From assembly GCA_030038755.1 (NCBI GenBank), contig JASHSK010000003.1, forward strand, positions 1 through 43,663: a stretch of 43,663 nucleotides of DNA. The letters are read 5' to 3'. The notes under the pieces are model-generated. The model saw only the letters and a program-made list of their open reading frames with translations. It did no database searches and was not told the origin of the DNA. Within the stretch, counting starts at the first letter, position 1. Every line of letters starts with the position of its first letter. A program made the translations under genes and the position numbers. The stretch comes from Gammaproteobacteria bacterium (GTDB lineage: Bacteria; Pseudomonadota; Gammaproteobacteria; Steroidobacterales; Steroidobacteraceae). Shown piece by piece: positions 20,862 to 29,258 of the stretch.

Positions 20862-21943
20862 CCACCCAGATAGTTCATTTCGACGTGCTGTACGCCGCGC
20901 GCCCGCAGCTCGTCGCGCAGCTCGCTGTAGCGATCCATGCGCCGCTCCCAGACGGCGCGGATCAGCGCACTGAGCTCCGCGTCGCTGGCACCCGCGCGCA
21001 GCGGGCCGCGCAGATCCACGCCCGTGGCGGCGAACAAACACGTGTGCAGCTTGCCGTCCGAGCTCAGGCGCGCGCGCGAGCAGTCTCCACAGAACGGCTG
21101 CGTGACCGAGGAGATGAAGCCCACCTCTCCGGCGCCGTCCTGGAAGGCGTAACGGCGTGCAACCTCGCCGCGGTAGGCCGGCTCCAGCGGCGTGAGCGGC
21201 CAGCGTGCGTGCACGCGCTCGTACAGCTCGTGCGAGGGCACGACGCGCTCGCGGTTCCAGTCGTTGCGGTTGCCCACGTCCATGTATTCGATGAAGCGCA
21301 CGATCGCGCCGCTGCCGCGAAAGTGCTCGAGCAGATCCAGGGCGCTGTGATCGTTCAGGCCGCGCTGCACGACCGCATTGATCTTGATCGGGGAGAGCCC
21401 CGCGTGGCGCGCGGCCTCGATTCCGGCGAGCACCTCGTCGAGCTGTGCGAAGCCGCCGGCCATGACGGCGAACACCTCCGGGTCCAGGCTGTCGAGGCTC
21501 ACCGTGACGCGCTTGAGGCCCGCGGCGCGCAGCGCGGCGGCGTGCTGGGCGAGCAGCACGCCGTTGGTCGTCAGGGCGATGTCTTCGATGCCTGGAAGGC
21601 CGCTGAGGTCGCCGATCAGGTCGGGCAGCCCGGCGCGCACCAGCGGCTCTCCCCCGGTGATGCGCAGCTTGACCACGCCCAGCGGTACGAACGCGCGCGT
21701 CAGGCGCACCAGCTCCTCGAAGCTCAGGCGTTCGCCCGAGCGCAGGAAGCGATACTGCTCGTGGTAGCGCTCGCGCGGCATGCAGTATGGGCAGCGGAAG
21801 TTGCAGCGGTCCGTGACGGACAGGCGCAGATCGCGCAGCGGCCGATTCAGCCGATCCGTCGGTGGGCGCGGGCGCGGCGGCAGCGGATGCACCCGTGCGC
21901 CGCCGCCCTTGGCTCCCATACCGGTCTGACCCTTCTGATCCAT
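20858..21943 (-). CDS. moaA: GTP 3',8-cyclase MoaA (radical SAM)
   Basis: A radical-SAM enzyme that rearranges GTP in the first step of Moco synthesis. The N-terminal cluster motif is [12 protein letters not shown] (C47, C51, C54), followed by [11 protein letters not shown] and LTTNGVLL. The C-terminal cluster segment is [21 protein letters not shown], and the protein ends in the family-typical Gly-Gly (NYLGG). The length of 361 residues includes about 25 extra at the N-terminus. It starts 25 bases after the moeA stop, and its own stop overlaps moaC. Confidence 0.97.
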   Translation of the reverse strand: MDQKGQTGMGAKGGGARVHPLPPRPRPPTDRLNRPLRDLRLSVTDRCNFRCPYCMPRERYHEQYRFLRSGERLSFEELVRLTRAFVPLGVVKLRITGGEPLVRAGLPDLIGDLSGLPGIEDIALTTNGVLLAQHAAALRAAGLKRVTVSLDSLDPEVFAVMAGGFAQLDEVLAGIEAARHAGLSPIKINAVVQRGLNDHSALDLLEHFRGSGAIVRFIEYMDVGNRNDWNRERVVPSHELYERVHARWPLTPLEPAYRGEVARRYAFQDGAGEVGFISSVTQPFCGDCSRARLSSDGKLHTCLFAATGVDLRGPLRAGASDAELSALIRAVWERRMDRYSELRDELRARGVQHVEMNYLGG

Positions 21944-21968
21944 GTCGTAAGGCTACCAGCGCCGGGCG

Positions 21969-23168
21969 TCACCAGCGAAAAAACCGCGCAACGTGACCTT
22001 TGGGCAGCTCGGCGGGCCCGGAGGGCAGCTCCACGAAGCCGTCGGTATGGGCCAGGGCGGCGAAGTCACCGGAATCGTTCGTCGGGCAGGGGGTCGCCCA
22101 GGGGCGCGCCCAATCATCGAAGGCGATGCGCACCGGCATGAAGCCGGTCAGTGCCGGCTTCCACGCCAGCGGGGCGGCCAGTGCAACCCGCTCGGGCGCC
22201 GCCTCGGGCATGCCCATCGCCGCGTACAGCGCCGGCACGACGTAGCGGATCAGGCACACCAGGGTCGAGACCGGGTTGCCGGGCAGCGCAAACGCCGCAC
22301 GGCCCTCCGCCGAGGTCCCGAACCACATGGGGCGTCCCGGACGCTGCGCGACGCCGTGGAAAATGCAATGCACGCCCAGCTCCTCGAGCACCTTGGGGAC
22401 GAGGTCGAAGCGCCCCATGGACACCCCGCCCGACAGAATCAGCACCTCGTGCGTGGTCAGATGCAGCCGAAGCCGCTCATGCAGTACGGCGACCTTGTCG
22501 GGCAGGTGATCATCGGCCACGCGCTGGAAGCCGCGCTGGCGCAGCGCGGCCGTGACGCCATACGCGTTGGAGCGGCGGATTTGATGCGGCGCAATAGGAT
22601 CTCCGGGCTCCACCAGCTCGTTGCCCGTGGACACCACCATCAGAGCGGGCTGGCTGCTGACCCGCACGCGCGCCATCCCCGCGGAGGCGGCGACCGCCAC
22701 TTCCGGCGCATGCAGCACGCTGCCGGCCGGCAGCAGCAGCGCCCCCTGAGTGCGGTCGCTGGCCCGGCGACTGACGTACGTCCAGGGTATCGCGCGCACC
22801 GCGGCGGCGAGCGTCACGTGGCCGTCGGCGCTGTGGATCTGCTCGACCGGGATGACCACGTCACAGCCGCCCGGCAGCACCGCCCCGGTCATGACCTCGA
22901 TGCAATGTTCGGGCGATGAGAGCGTCAGCGGCGGATCGCCCGCAGCCTGGGTGCCCTGCAGCCGGAAGCGCCGCTGTCCGTTCCCCGTGGCGCTCGAGGC
23001 GAGCGCGATGCCATCCATCATCACCCGATCGAAGGGCGGCTGGTCGCGTTCGGCATAGATATTCTCGCGCAGCACCGCTCCCCCGCACTGGCCCAGAGGG
23101 AGCGACTCGATGGGCAGGCAGGCCAGGTGAGAGCCAATGAGCTTCTCTGCGGCCGGGGGGTCGAGCAT
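21969..23168 (-). CDS. moeA: Molybdopterin molybdotransferase MoeA
   Basis: Inserts molybdate into adenylated molybdopterin. Recognisable segments are RDQPPFDRVMMDGIAL (substrate loop), IEVMTGAVLPGGCDVVIPVEQ, VVSTGNELVEPGDPIAPHQIRRSNAYGVTAAL, LILSGGVSMGRFDLVPKVLEELGVHCIFHGVAQRPGRPMWFG and FALPGNPVSTLVCLIRYVVPAL. The track ORF begins 141 codons early; MLDPPAAEKLIGSHLACLP at 23168 is the natural start and gives 399 residues. It begins 26 bases after the sigma-factor stop. A TAGAAT box 8 bases before the ATG could give it a separate, leaderless transcript. Confidence 0.95.
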   Translation of the reverse strand: MLDPPAAEKLIGSHLACLPIESLPLGQCGGAVLRENIYAERDQPPFDRVMMDGIALASSATGNGQRRFRLQGTQAAGDPPLTLSSPEHCIEVMTGAVLPGGCDVVIPVEQIHSADGHVTLAAAVRAIPWTYVSRRASDRTQGALLLPAGSVLHAPEVAVAASAGMARVRVSSQPALMVVSTGNELVEPGDPIAPHQIRRSNAYGVTAALRQRGFQRVADDHLPDKVAVLHERLRLHLTTHEVLILSGGVSMGRFDLVPKVLEELGVHCIFHGVAQRPGRPMWFGTSAEGRAAFALPGNPVSTLVCLIRYVVPALYAAMGMPEAAPERVALAAPLAWKPALTGFMPVRIAFDDWARPWATPCPTNDSGDFAALAHTDGFVELPSGPAELPKGHVARFFRW

Positions 23169-23176
23169 GCCCCGGC

Positions 23177-23182
23177 ATTCTA
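23177..23182 (-). promoter_or_regulatory. Possible -10 element before moeA
   Basis: TAGAAT on the minus strand lies 8 bases before the moeA ATG, with no clear -35 partner. If active, moeA would be nearly leaderless and not wholly dependent on the sigma-factor transcript. Confidence 0.3.
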
Positions 23183-23194
23183 TCGCGTGGCCGC

Positions 23195-23770
23195 TCAGTG
23201 TCGCTGGCGCGAGGCGCGCAGGGCGCTCAGGCGCTCGCGCGCCCGATAGATGCGCATCTCCACGGCCTTGGCATTGAGTCCGAGCAGCTCGGCGGCCTGC
23301 TGGTGCGACAGGCCTTCCAGCGCGGTGAGCAGCAGCGGTTCCTTCAGTGAGCGGGGCAGGACGGCGATCGAGCGCTCGAGCTGCTCGATCTCCTGCTCGG
23401 TGGCGACCGAGCTTTCCGGCCCGGCGGCGGGGTCGGACAGCTCGAGCCCCTCGCTTTCTTCGCCCGTCAGACGCGCAAACACGCGTCGCACGCTCTCGCG
23501 CCGCGCGCGGTCGCGGCACTTGTTGAGCGCGATGCGGCGCAGCCAGACATCGAACGGACGCGCCGGCTGGTAGCGCGAGAGGGCAAGCCATGCGGAAAAA
23601 AAGGTGTCCTGCAGCACATCGTAGGCATCATCGGCATTGCCAACGTAGCGCCGCACGAAGCGGTAAGCCCACTGCTTGTGGCGACCCATCAGCTGCGCGA
23701 AGGCGGCATCGTCACCATCCAACGCACGTTTGACCAGGGTCGCATCCTCATCCCCCCCGGTGTCGGTCAA
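23195..23770 (-). CDS. ECF sigma factor, CnrH-like position
   Basis: A 191-residue extracytoplasmic-function sigma factor. Region 2 covers about residues 15-90 (FAQLMGRHKQWAYRFVRRYVGNADDAYDVLQDTFFSAWLALSRYQ, then WLRRIALNKCRDRARR). Region 4 covers about 135-188 (LPRSLKEPLLLTALEGLSHQQAAELLGLNAKAVEMRIYRARERLSALR). The start is TTG at 23770, overlapping the stop of the sensor gene as TTGA, so it should be translated only after the sensor. The order small membrane protein, LTXXQ sensor, sigma factor matches the cnrYXH cobalt/nickel system of Cupriavidus. The moeA ATG follows 26 bases later. Confidence 0.9.
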   Translation of the reverse strand: MTDTGGDEDATLVKRALDGDDAAFAQLMGRHKQWAYRFVRRYVGNADDAYDVLQDTFFSAWLALSRYQPARPFDVWLRRIALNKCRDRARRESVRRVFARLTGEESEGLELSDPAAGPESSVATEQEIEQLERSIAVLPRSLKEPLLLTALEGLSHQQAAELLGLNAKAVEMRIYRARERLSALRASRQRH

Positions 23771-24228
23771 CGCGTATCCGTCATCAATGCCGCGACGACT
23801 TTCTGATCGAAGATGGCCTGCTGCGGCGGCGTCAGCACGGCGCGTAAACTGAGCACGTATAGCACAGTCTGTCTCTGCAGCTCCCCCACCTGCGACTCCA
23901 GATCGTCGATGGATTTTTCGACGGCCGGACCGAAGCCCATCTCCTCGGCGAGGGCGTTGCTCAGCTCGACATTGGCTTCCGCGATGTGCGCGCGCAGCAC
24001 CGTGCGCGTATGCGCGTAGCGCTGATCGATGGCGTTGATCTGCTGCTTCTGCTGAGCACTGAGGCCCGTCAGACCACGGCGTGACAGCTCATCGACCGCG
24101 GCTCGCAGCGGCTGCGCCGGAGGGTAGAGACTGGCATCCAGGCGGTTGACGCCGACCCACACTCCCACAAAGCCCGCAACACCCGCCAACAGAATCGTCA
24201 GGATGAGCTGGCGTTGAAAGACCGTCAC
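23767..24228 (-). CDS. Membrane-anchored periplasmic metal sensor, CnrX-like
   Basis: A 153-residue protein with one N-terminal membrane anchor (residues 7-28, LILTILLAGVAGFVGVWVGVNR) and a periplasmic helical-hairpin domain. Features are LSAQQKQQINAIDQRYAHTRTVLRAHIAEANVELSNALAEE (57-96, with H73 and H81) and LRAVLTPPQQAIFDQKVVAALM (129-149) with an LTxxQ-type box. CnrX-type sensors bind metal in this domain and release the sigma factor through the small anti-sigma protein. The metal cannot be predicted here: the His spacing differs from my recollection of the CnrX nickel/cobalt site. The GTG start overlaps the upstream gene as GTGA. Confidence 0.8.
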   Translation of the reverse strand: MTVFQRQLILTILLAGVAGFVGVWVGVNRLDASLYPPAQPLRAAVDELSRRGLTGLSAQQKQQINAIDQRYAHTRTVLRAHIAEANVELSNALAEEMGFGPAVEKSIDDLESQVGELQRQTVLYVLSLRAVLTPPQQAIFDQKVVAALMTDTR

Positions 24229-24476
24229 GGACCGCTCGCGAGCAGGCTCGAGGGCGCCAGCAGCGCATCGTCGCCCAGCACGACGGCTTCGCTCGCCCCA
24301 AGATTTTCGCGGTGCTGAGCGCTGGCGACGCCGACGCCGAGGCCGACGATCAGAGCGCAGGCGGTGACCACGGCCCCCACCGGCAACGCACTGCGACTAT
24401 TCGCGCGCTGCCGATGAGCCCGGATCCGCCCCAGCACATCCTGCTCGAGTCTCTCCAGTGAAGCTTGGCTGGACAT
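24225..24476 (-). CDS. Small single-span membrane protein, probable anti-sigma factor (CnrY-like)
   Basis: An 83-residue protein: a basic cytoplasmic part (1-30, LERLEQDVLGRIRAHRQRANSR), one membrane segment (31-53, LPVGAVVTACALIVGLGVGVAS) and a short periplasmic tail. Size, topology and position ahead of a CnrX-like sensor and an ECF sigma factor match CnrY, a membrane-bound anti-sigma factor; sequence similarity alone would not show this. The start MSSQASLERL at 24476 is chosen over the track start (GTG 24509) because it follows GGAGG and lies about 50 bases after a good promoter. Confidence 0.65.
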   Translation of the reverse strand: MSSQASLERLEQDVLGRIRAHRQRANSRSALPVGAVVTACALIVGLGVGVASAQHRENLGASEAVVLGDDALLAPSSLLASGP

Positions 24477-24532
24477 TTGCCGATGATGCCTCCGCTCCGC
24501 CGGCACCACGGCCGGTGTACGGCGGCTGCAAA

Positions 24533-24561
24533 ATCATAGAAACGGGCCGGGATGCGATCAA
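24533..24561 (-). promoter_or_regulatory. Promoter of the sigma-factor/Moco block
   Basis: On the minus strand TTGATC and TATGAT are separated by exactly 17 bases, a good sigma-70-type match. The -10 element ends about 56 bases before the ATG of the anti-sigma gene. The sigma factor's own target sequence is not evident. Confidence 0.6.
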
Positions 24562-24846
24562 GCGCCGACGCGCGACATCCCAGGCGATGGTGCCGGGCAA
24601 TGTTGCCAGCGCGCCGCAGGACCGTCCCTCGCCCGCCGCCCTTCCTTAAGACGATACGCAGCAGGGCGCGCAAGCCCTCGCCGCAGCGGCGGTTCTCAGG
24701 CCTGGTGGCGCCCCGTCACACGCCGGCCCCGGGTCGCCCGGCCCCGGGTCGCCCGGCCCCGATGTCGGGCGGCCCCGATGTCGGGCGGCCCGGGAGCGAC
24801 TATCGGATGCGGGGGCCGTGCGTTCGTGCGAGCATGCAGCCCCGAC
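24562..24846. other. Intergenic region between the sigma-factor block and tRNA-Arg
   Basis: About 285 bases with no credible gene. Apart from the hairpin repeats at 24722-24790 I see no conserved element. The proline/arginine-rich plus-strand ORFs here are composition artefacts. Confidence 0.5.
24722..24790. repeat. Tandem hairpin-forming repeats
   Basis: Two copies of ccccgggtcgcccgg are followed by two copies of ccccgatgtcgggcgg. Each unit is itself a small inverted repeat (CCGGG-TCG-CCCGG; CCCGA-TG-TCGGG), so the RNA would form a row of four short stem-loops. Confidence 0.85.
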
Positions 24847-24923
24847 GCGCCCGTAGCTCAGCTGGATAGAGCATCAGGCTTCGAACCTGAGGGTCGGGGG
24901 TTCGAATCCCTCCGGGCGCGCCA
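24847..24923 (+). tRNA. tRNA-Arg (anticodon TCG)
   Basis: A complete 77-base tRNA with encoded CCA. The acceptor stem is GCGCCCG with CGGGCGC, the D arm is GCTC-AGCTGGATA-GAGC, the anticodon stem is TCAGG with CCTGA around loop CTTCGAA, and the T arm is GGGGG-TTCGAAT-CCCTC, with one non-Watson-Crick or wobble pair possible at its base. Loop positions 34-36 read TCG, decoding CGA and related arginine codons. No bona fide terminator or mobile element is seen at its 3' end. Confidence 0.97.
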
Positions 24924-25212
24924 CGCACCCGCGGAGCGTATATTGCGCCGCATCAATTCAGGCGGCTGCGGCTGATCGACGCCGCTGCACCCCGCGGCAC
25001 CCGTCCGCATCCCCTCCCAGGGGCCCGCAGCGTTGCCATTTCGCAGCATCCGTGACGGGACCGTTGTAGGACGAACACCGACGGAAAATTTTGCATGCTC
25101 CGACGACGGCATCGGTCGGGGCCGCTGCAGGCGAACGGCAGCGGTTGTTACAAACGAGCAAAGACCTATTTCCGATCGTCACCCCGGGGGATCGACAAGG
25201 CAGGAGACGGGA

Positions 25213-26184
25213 ATGACTGATATGTCAAATTGGATGGTCGGCCGCTCCGCTGCAATTGAGACGGTGCGCGACCTGATCGTCAAGGTCGCGCCGACCGACG
25301 CGACCGTGCTGATCTCCGGGGAGAGCGGCTCCGGCAAGGAGCTGGTGGCTCAGGCGATCCACGCACGCAGTCTGCGCAGTTCCGGGCCGTTCCTGGGAAT
25401 CAACTGCGGCGCTTTGCCGCCCACGCTGATCGAGTCGGAGCTGTTCGGCTTCGAGCGCGGCAGTTTCACCGGCGCCGCGCGCAGCCACGCCGGCATGGTG
25501 GAGCGCGCCTCGGGCGGCACGCTGTTTCTGGATGAAGTGACGGAGATGAGCGCCGACATGCAGACGCGACTGCTGCGCTTCCTGGAGACTCAGCGCTTCT
25601 TTCGCGTCGGCGGCTCGCAGGAGATTCGTACCGACGTGCGCGTGATCGCGGCGAGCAATCGCTCGCCCGTGCAGGCCGTGCGCGATGGCTCGCTGCGTGA
25701 GGATCTGCTCTACCGCCTGGCCGTGTTTCCAATCAATCTTGCGCCGCTGCGCGAGCGCGGCGAAGACGTGTTGTTACTGGCCGAACATTTTCTCGTCGAG
25801 CTGAATGCGCGTCACGGCACGCACAAGCTGTTCGGCGCGGGGGCCCTGCAGACGCTGCGCGAGTATCACTGGCCGGGAAACGTACGCGAGCTGAAGAACG
25901 CGATCGAGCGCGCCTTCATCGTCTGCGAGAGCGAACTGGAGCTGCAGCCGATGCACATTCACGCGCCCGACGGCGCGCACAGCGCGATGCATGACAGCGA
26001 AGGCGGCATCCGCGTGCCGATTGGTTCTTCGCTCGCGCAGGCGGAACGCTGGCTCATCGAAGCGACACTGGCACACTGGGCCGGCAACAAGAATCGCGCC
26101 GCCAAGACGCTGGGCTGTAGTCTCAAAACGCTGTATAACAAGCTGGCGATGTACGAGCGTCAGGGGATGGAAGCGCACGCATGA
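25213..26184 (+). CDS. Sigma-54-dependent activator without receiver domain
   Basis: A 323-residue bacterial enhancer-binding protein that would remodel sigma-54 RNA polymerase. The AAA+ domain starts almost at the N-terminus: Walker A GESGSGKE (36-43), sigma-54 loop GSFTGA (83-88, a variant of GAFTGA), Walker B GTLFLDE (102-108), sensor I ASNR and sensor II WPGNVRELKNAIERA. A Fis-type helix-turn-helix ends the protein (NKNRAAKTLGCSLKTLYNKLAMY). No receiver or GAF domain precedes the AAA+ part, so, as in PspF, control must come from a partner or expression level. ATG 25213 has AGGAGA upstream and is preferred to the track start. Confidence 0.92.
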   Translation: MTDMSNWMVGRSAAIETVRDLIVKVAPTDATVLISGESGSGKELVAQAIHARSLRSSGPFLGINCGALPPTLIESELFGFERGSFTGAARSHAGMVERASGGTLFLDEVTEMSADMQTRLLRFLETQRFFRVGGSQEIRTDVRVIAASNRSPVQAVRDGSLREDLLYRLAVFPINLAPLRERGEDVLLLAEHFLVELNARHGTHKLFGAGALQTLREYHWPGNVRELKNAIERAFIVCESELELQPMHIHAPDGAHSAMHDSEGGIRVPIGSSLAQAERWLIEATLAHWAGNKNRAAKTLGCSLKTLYNKLAMYERQGMEAHA

Positions 26185-26245
26185 GGCAATCGCGCGTAGC
26201 CGCGTGGCAAAAGCGCAGACAACGTTCGGGGAAAGGCGGTGGCAG

Positions 26246-26878
26246 ATGGCGAAGATACTCATAGCGGACGATCATGCGATGGTGCGCGCGGGATTGAGAC
26301 AGTTCCTCGAGGAGGACCGCAGCATCACGGAGATCGGCGAGGCGGCATCCGGAAATGAGACGCTCGATCAGCTGCGCTCGGGCAGCTGGGATCTGGTGCT
26401 GCTCGACATCAACATGCCCGATCGCAGCGGGCTGGACATCCTGCGCTACATCCGGGCGAGTTACCCGGACACCAAGGTGCTGGTGCTCAGCGGTTTTCCG
26501 GAGCGCCAATATGCCATCAATGTGCTGAAAGCCGGCGCCGGAGGCTATCTGCCGAAGGAGTGCGCGCCCGAGGAGCTGCTGAAGGCGACGCGCGCCGTGC
26601 TGCAGGGGCGTCGCTACGTCAGCGCCAACCTCGCCGAGCTGCTGCTGTCGGACCTCGACGGCGACAGCGACCAGCCGTTGCATCGGCGGCTGTCCGAGCG
26701 TGAGTTCCAGATCTTCTGCAAGCTGGCGGCCGGGCGCGCGGTCTCCTCCATCGCCGACGAGTTGTGCCTGTCGGTGAAGACCGTGAGCACATACCGGACG
26801 CGCATTCTGGAGAAGATGAGCCTGGCGACCAACGCCGACATCACGACCTACGCGCTACGCAATGGCATCATCCAGTAG
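26246..26878 (+). CDS. NarL/FixJ-type response regulator
   Basis: A 210-residue two-domain regulator. The receiver has acidic pair D8-D9, phospho-acceptor D54 (VLLDINMPDRSG) and the conserved lysine in YLPKE. The output domain is a LuxR-type helix-turn-helix: LSEREFQIFCKLAAGRAVSSIADELCLSVKTVSTYRTRILEKM. The start MAKILIADDHAMVRAGL at 26246 is preceded by a weak GGCGGTGGC; the track ORF begins too early, inside the sigma-54 activator gene. It follows that gene by 61 bases and probably shares its transcript. The HisKA_3-type kinase at 27447-28916 is a likely partner by class. Confidence 0.94.
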   Translation: MAKILIADDHAMVRAGLRQFLEEDRSITEIGEAASGNETLDQLRSGSWDLVLLDINMPDRSGLDILRYIRASYPDTKVLVLSGFPERQYAINVLKAGAGGYLPKECAPEELLKATRAVLQGRRYVSANLAELLLSDLDGDSDQPLHRRLSEREFQIFCKLAAGRAVSSIADELCLSVKTVSTYRTRILEKMSLATNADITTYALRNGIIQ

Positions 26879-26962
26879 CGCCGTCGCTGTAGGCACTCTC
26901 CGATCGTACGGCCCTGTGGGGGGGACTTTACTCCGGGCCAGGGGTGGGGCCACGCTGCGGCC

Positions 26963-27445
26963 ATGAGTGCGTGGCCTGAGATCGATCCGATGAGTTCTCG
27001 CAACCTGTCCGTGCTGCTGGTGGAAGACTCGCGAGTGCTTGCCGAGCGGCTGCGCGAGACGCTGCTGAGCGTGCCCGGCGTGCAGCTGGCGGGCACGGTG
27101 GACAGCGAGACGGAAGCCATTGCGGCCCTGCAGCGCCACCCGGTCGACGTGTTGCTGCTGGACCTGCACCTGCGGCAGGGCACCGGCTTCGGCGTACTGC
27201 GTTCCATTGCCGGCGAGCAGGCCCGCAGGCTGGTCGTGATAGTGCTGACCAACTACGACCTCGCCGAATACCGGCGCGCCGCGGCGGCACTCGGGGCGCG
27301 TTATTTCCTCGACAAGCTGCGCGACTTCGATCGCCTGCCGGCGCTGCTGCAGCAGATTGGCTCCGAGGTCGGCGAGCCGCCCGCCTCGGCGCCGCCGAGT
27401 ACCGCCAGCGCCGCCGGGAGCAACCACCCGGCGGGTCACCGCTGA
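26963..27445 (+). CDS. Stand-alone receiver-domain protein
   Basis: A 160-residue protein with one CheY-like receiver (residues 15-135) and a disordered Pro/Ala/Ser tail. Receiver residues are E21-D22, phospho-acceptor D67 (LLLDLHLRQGTGFG), T96 (VLTNYD) and K118 (FLDKLRDF). There is no output domain, so it probably acts by protein contact or phosphate exchange. Two starts are possible, ATG 26963 and ATG 26990; the second gives SSRNLSVLLVEDSR directly. It ends one base before the stop of the convergent histidine kinase gene. Confidence 0.88.
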   Translation: MSAWPEIDPMSSRNLSVLLVEDSRVLAERLRETLLSVPGVQLAGTVDSETEAIAALQRHPVDVLLLDLHLRQGTGFGVLRSIAGEQARRLVVIVLTNYDLAEYRRAAAALGARYFLDKLRDFDRLPALLQQIGSEVGEPPASAPPSTASAAGSNHPAGHR

Positions 27446-27446
27446 T

Positions 27447-28916
27447 TCAAGAGCCCGCCGCGCCCTGTGTGCGCGCCCGCAGGTCGGACTCCGCGATCGA
27501 TGCGGGCGTCGCCTGCTGTGCAGCCGGCGACCGCACGATGCGCGCCAGCGGCAGTCGTGCCTGTACGCGGGTTCCTCCATGGGGAGCGCTGTCGATGTCG
27601 AGAGTGCCGCCGCAGCTACGCACGCGGTGCCGCATGATCGCCAGGCCGTGAGAGCCGGCAGCCTCGCGCCGCTCGGCTTCGATGCCGGTACCGTTATCCT
27701 CGATCAGCACGGTTATATCCTGGCCCTGCAGCGCGATCTGCAGCCGTACGTGCGTCGCGTGGGCGTGCCGCACGATGTTGGTCAGCGTCTCCTGCACCAG
27801 GCGGAAGATCGCAATCGACGCCTCCTCCGTGAGCTGCGGCTCGTGCTCGGGGTAGATCTCCGTGTACTGCAGTCCGGCGCGACTGCAGCACTCATGCGCG
27901 ACCCAGCGCACCGCCGGCAGCAGTCCCATATTGTCCAGCAGGGTCGGTCGCAGGTTCTCCACGACGCGCCGTTTGAAGTCCACGCCGTCGTCGAGCGCCT
28001 TGAGCACGCGCGCCCAGCGCGCTTCGATCTCGGGTGCCGGCGCCGCCCAGCGCTTGTGCAGCCAGGAGACGTCCATCTTCACGGCGATCAGCAGTCCGCC
28101 GAGCTCGTCGTGCAACTCGCGCGCCAGTGTCGCCTTCTCTCTCTCCGACAGCTGCTGCAGGTGGCTCGAGAGTGCCGACAGCTCGGCCGTGCGCCGCCGC
28201 ACGCGTCGCTCGAGTTCCTCGTTCTCACGCGCCAGCAGCGCGGTCTGCTCGGCGCGTCGCCGCACCTGGCGGGCCAGCAGCGTTGCGGCGACGATCAGCA
28301 GTGCCATGTTCAGCGCGGCGACCACGTACATCAGCACGCGCGACAGCGTGCGCAGGCGCAGCGCACCGGCGAGCTGCGCTTCCACCAGCGCGTGCTCGGC
28401 GTTGCCCAGGGCGGCGGCCTGATCGTTGATGCTGCTCATCGTCGGTTTGCCGAGATCGGCGCGGATCAGCGCCATCGCCTGCTCGGGTCCGCCGCTGTCA
28501 TACAGCGCGAGCGAAGCCTGCAGGGCCCCCAGCTCGGTGTTCGCGAGGGTCTGCAGCTGCGCGATCGCCGAGACTTGCGCGCGCGCGAGCAGCGCGGCGT
28601 CGCGCCGGCCGAGGGCTGCGAGCGCCGCGAGCGCGGGTGAGATGCGCGCGCGCGCCGCCTGATACAGCGTCAGCTGGCGCGTATCGCGCGTGAGCAGAAA
28701 GGCGCGTTGCGCAGCCTCCGCGGCGCTCAGGTCGTGCAGCACGCTTGCCACCAGGATCTGCCGCTCCTGCGAGCGATCGATGCGAGCGCTGATGCGGTTC
28801 TGTCCGTTCTGCGCGATCTCGGCGATTGCCACCAGCGCCAGCAGCAGCGCGAACGCGAGCGCGAGCGCGACGGCGCGCACGGCGGGAAAGCGCGGTGCTG
28901 GAAGGGTTCGAAGCAT
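27447..28916 (-). CDS. Membrane histidine kinase, CHASE3 sensor with HisKA_3 core
   Basis: A 489-residue sensor kinase. Membrane segments at about 14-33 and 193-216 enclose a helical periplasmic sensor that resembles CHASE3 (LSAAEAAQRAFLLTRDTRQLTLYQAA). A coiled-coil linker (LARENEELERRVRRRTAELSALSSHLQQLSEREK) leads to the NarX/DegS-type phosphoacceptor ARELHDELGGLLIAVKMDVSWL with H269, then the ATPase motifs QETLTNIVRHAHA and IEDNGTGIEAERREAAGSHGLAIMRHRVRSCGGTLDIDS. Kinases of this type usually pair with NarL-type regulators such as the one at 26246. It is transcribed from the opposite strand. Confidence 0.92.
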   Translation of the reverse strand: MLRTLPAPRFPAVRAVALALAFALLLALVAIAEIAQNGQNRISARIDRSQERQILVASVLHDLSAAEAAQRAFLLTRDTRQLTLYQAARARISPALAALAALGRRDAALLARAQVSAIAQLQTLANTELGALQASLALYDSGGPEQAMALIRADLGKPTMSSINDQAAALGNAEHALVEAQLAGALRLRTLSRVLMYVVAALNMALLIVAATLLARQVRRRAEQTALLARENEELERRVRRRTAELSALSSHLQQLSEREKATLARELHDELGGLLIAVKMDVSWLHKRWAAPAPEIEARWARVLKALDDGVDFKRRVVENLRPTLLDNMGLLPAVRWVAHECCSRAGLQYTEIYPEHEPQLTEEASIAIFRLVQETLTNIVRHAHATHVRLQIALQGQDITVLIEDNGTGIEAERREAAGSHGLAIMRHRVRSCGGTLDIDSAPHGGTRVQARLPLARIVRSPAAQQATPASIAESDLRARTQGAAGS

Positions 28917-29258
28917 GGAAGCGTCGCTGTGAGCTGGATCCTACAGCGCTTGCCGCGCGGTGCCGACAATATAGCCCATGGCACAGTGCGATGCTCAAGC
29001 GACTTCCGGCCAAAGATCACCCACCGCTGCAGGGACGGAAGCTCTTGCGGGCGCGCTGCAACCCGCAATGGCGGGCGCGATCGACGAGGTGCCACGCATG
29101 GTTCATTACGCCGCCGACGCGCGCGCACCGCCCGCTTTCCCGTCAGCCAGGCAGTACGCCACCAAACGCCCGGCGCGCGCGCTGCGAGCCGTGCAGGGCG
29201 GGGCGCCGGCGACGACATGATCCGTCGAAGTCGCAATGCAATCAGGAGACAGCCCATC
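28917..29258. other. Intergenic region between histidine kinase and YqjD-like gene
   Basis: About 340 bases. It contains a candidate promoter for the kinase (28968-28998). An 80-codon plus-strand ORF (28978-29220) has no ribosome binding site and no recognisable features; I do not call it. No clear promoter for the YqjD-like gene stands out. Confidence 0.5.
28968..28998 (-). promoter_or_regulatory. Candidate promoter of the histidine kinase gene
   Basis: On the minus strand TTGAGC and TATATT are separated by 19 bases, about 50 bases before the kinase ATG. The spacing is longer than ideal. Confidence 0.35.

Noticed and set aside
24847-24923. tRNA-Arg as an integration site
   Set aside because: No duplicated tRNA 3' end, integrase or mobile genes are found downstream within the window.
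25080-25212. Sigma-54 promoter before the sigma-54 activator gene
   Set aside because: I looked for GG-N10-GC; the AT-rich aaaattttgc stretch has the wrong spacing.
28978-29220. Plus-strand 80-codon ORF in the gap before the YqjD-like gene
   Set aside because: No ribosome binding site, no motif, and it overlaps the probable promoter of the histidine kinase gene.
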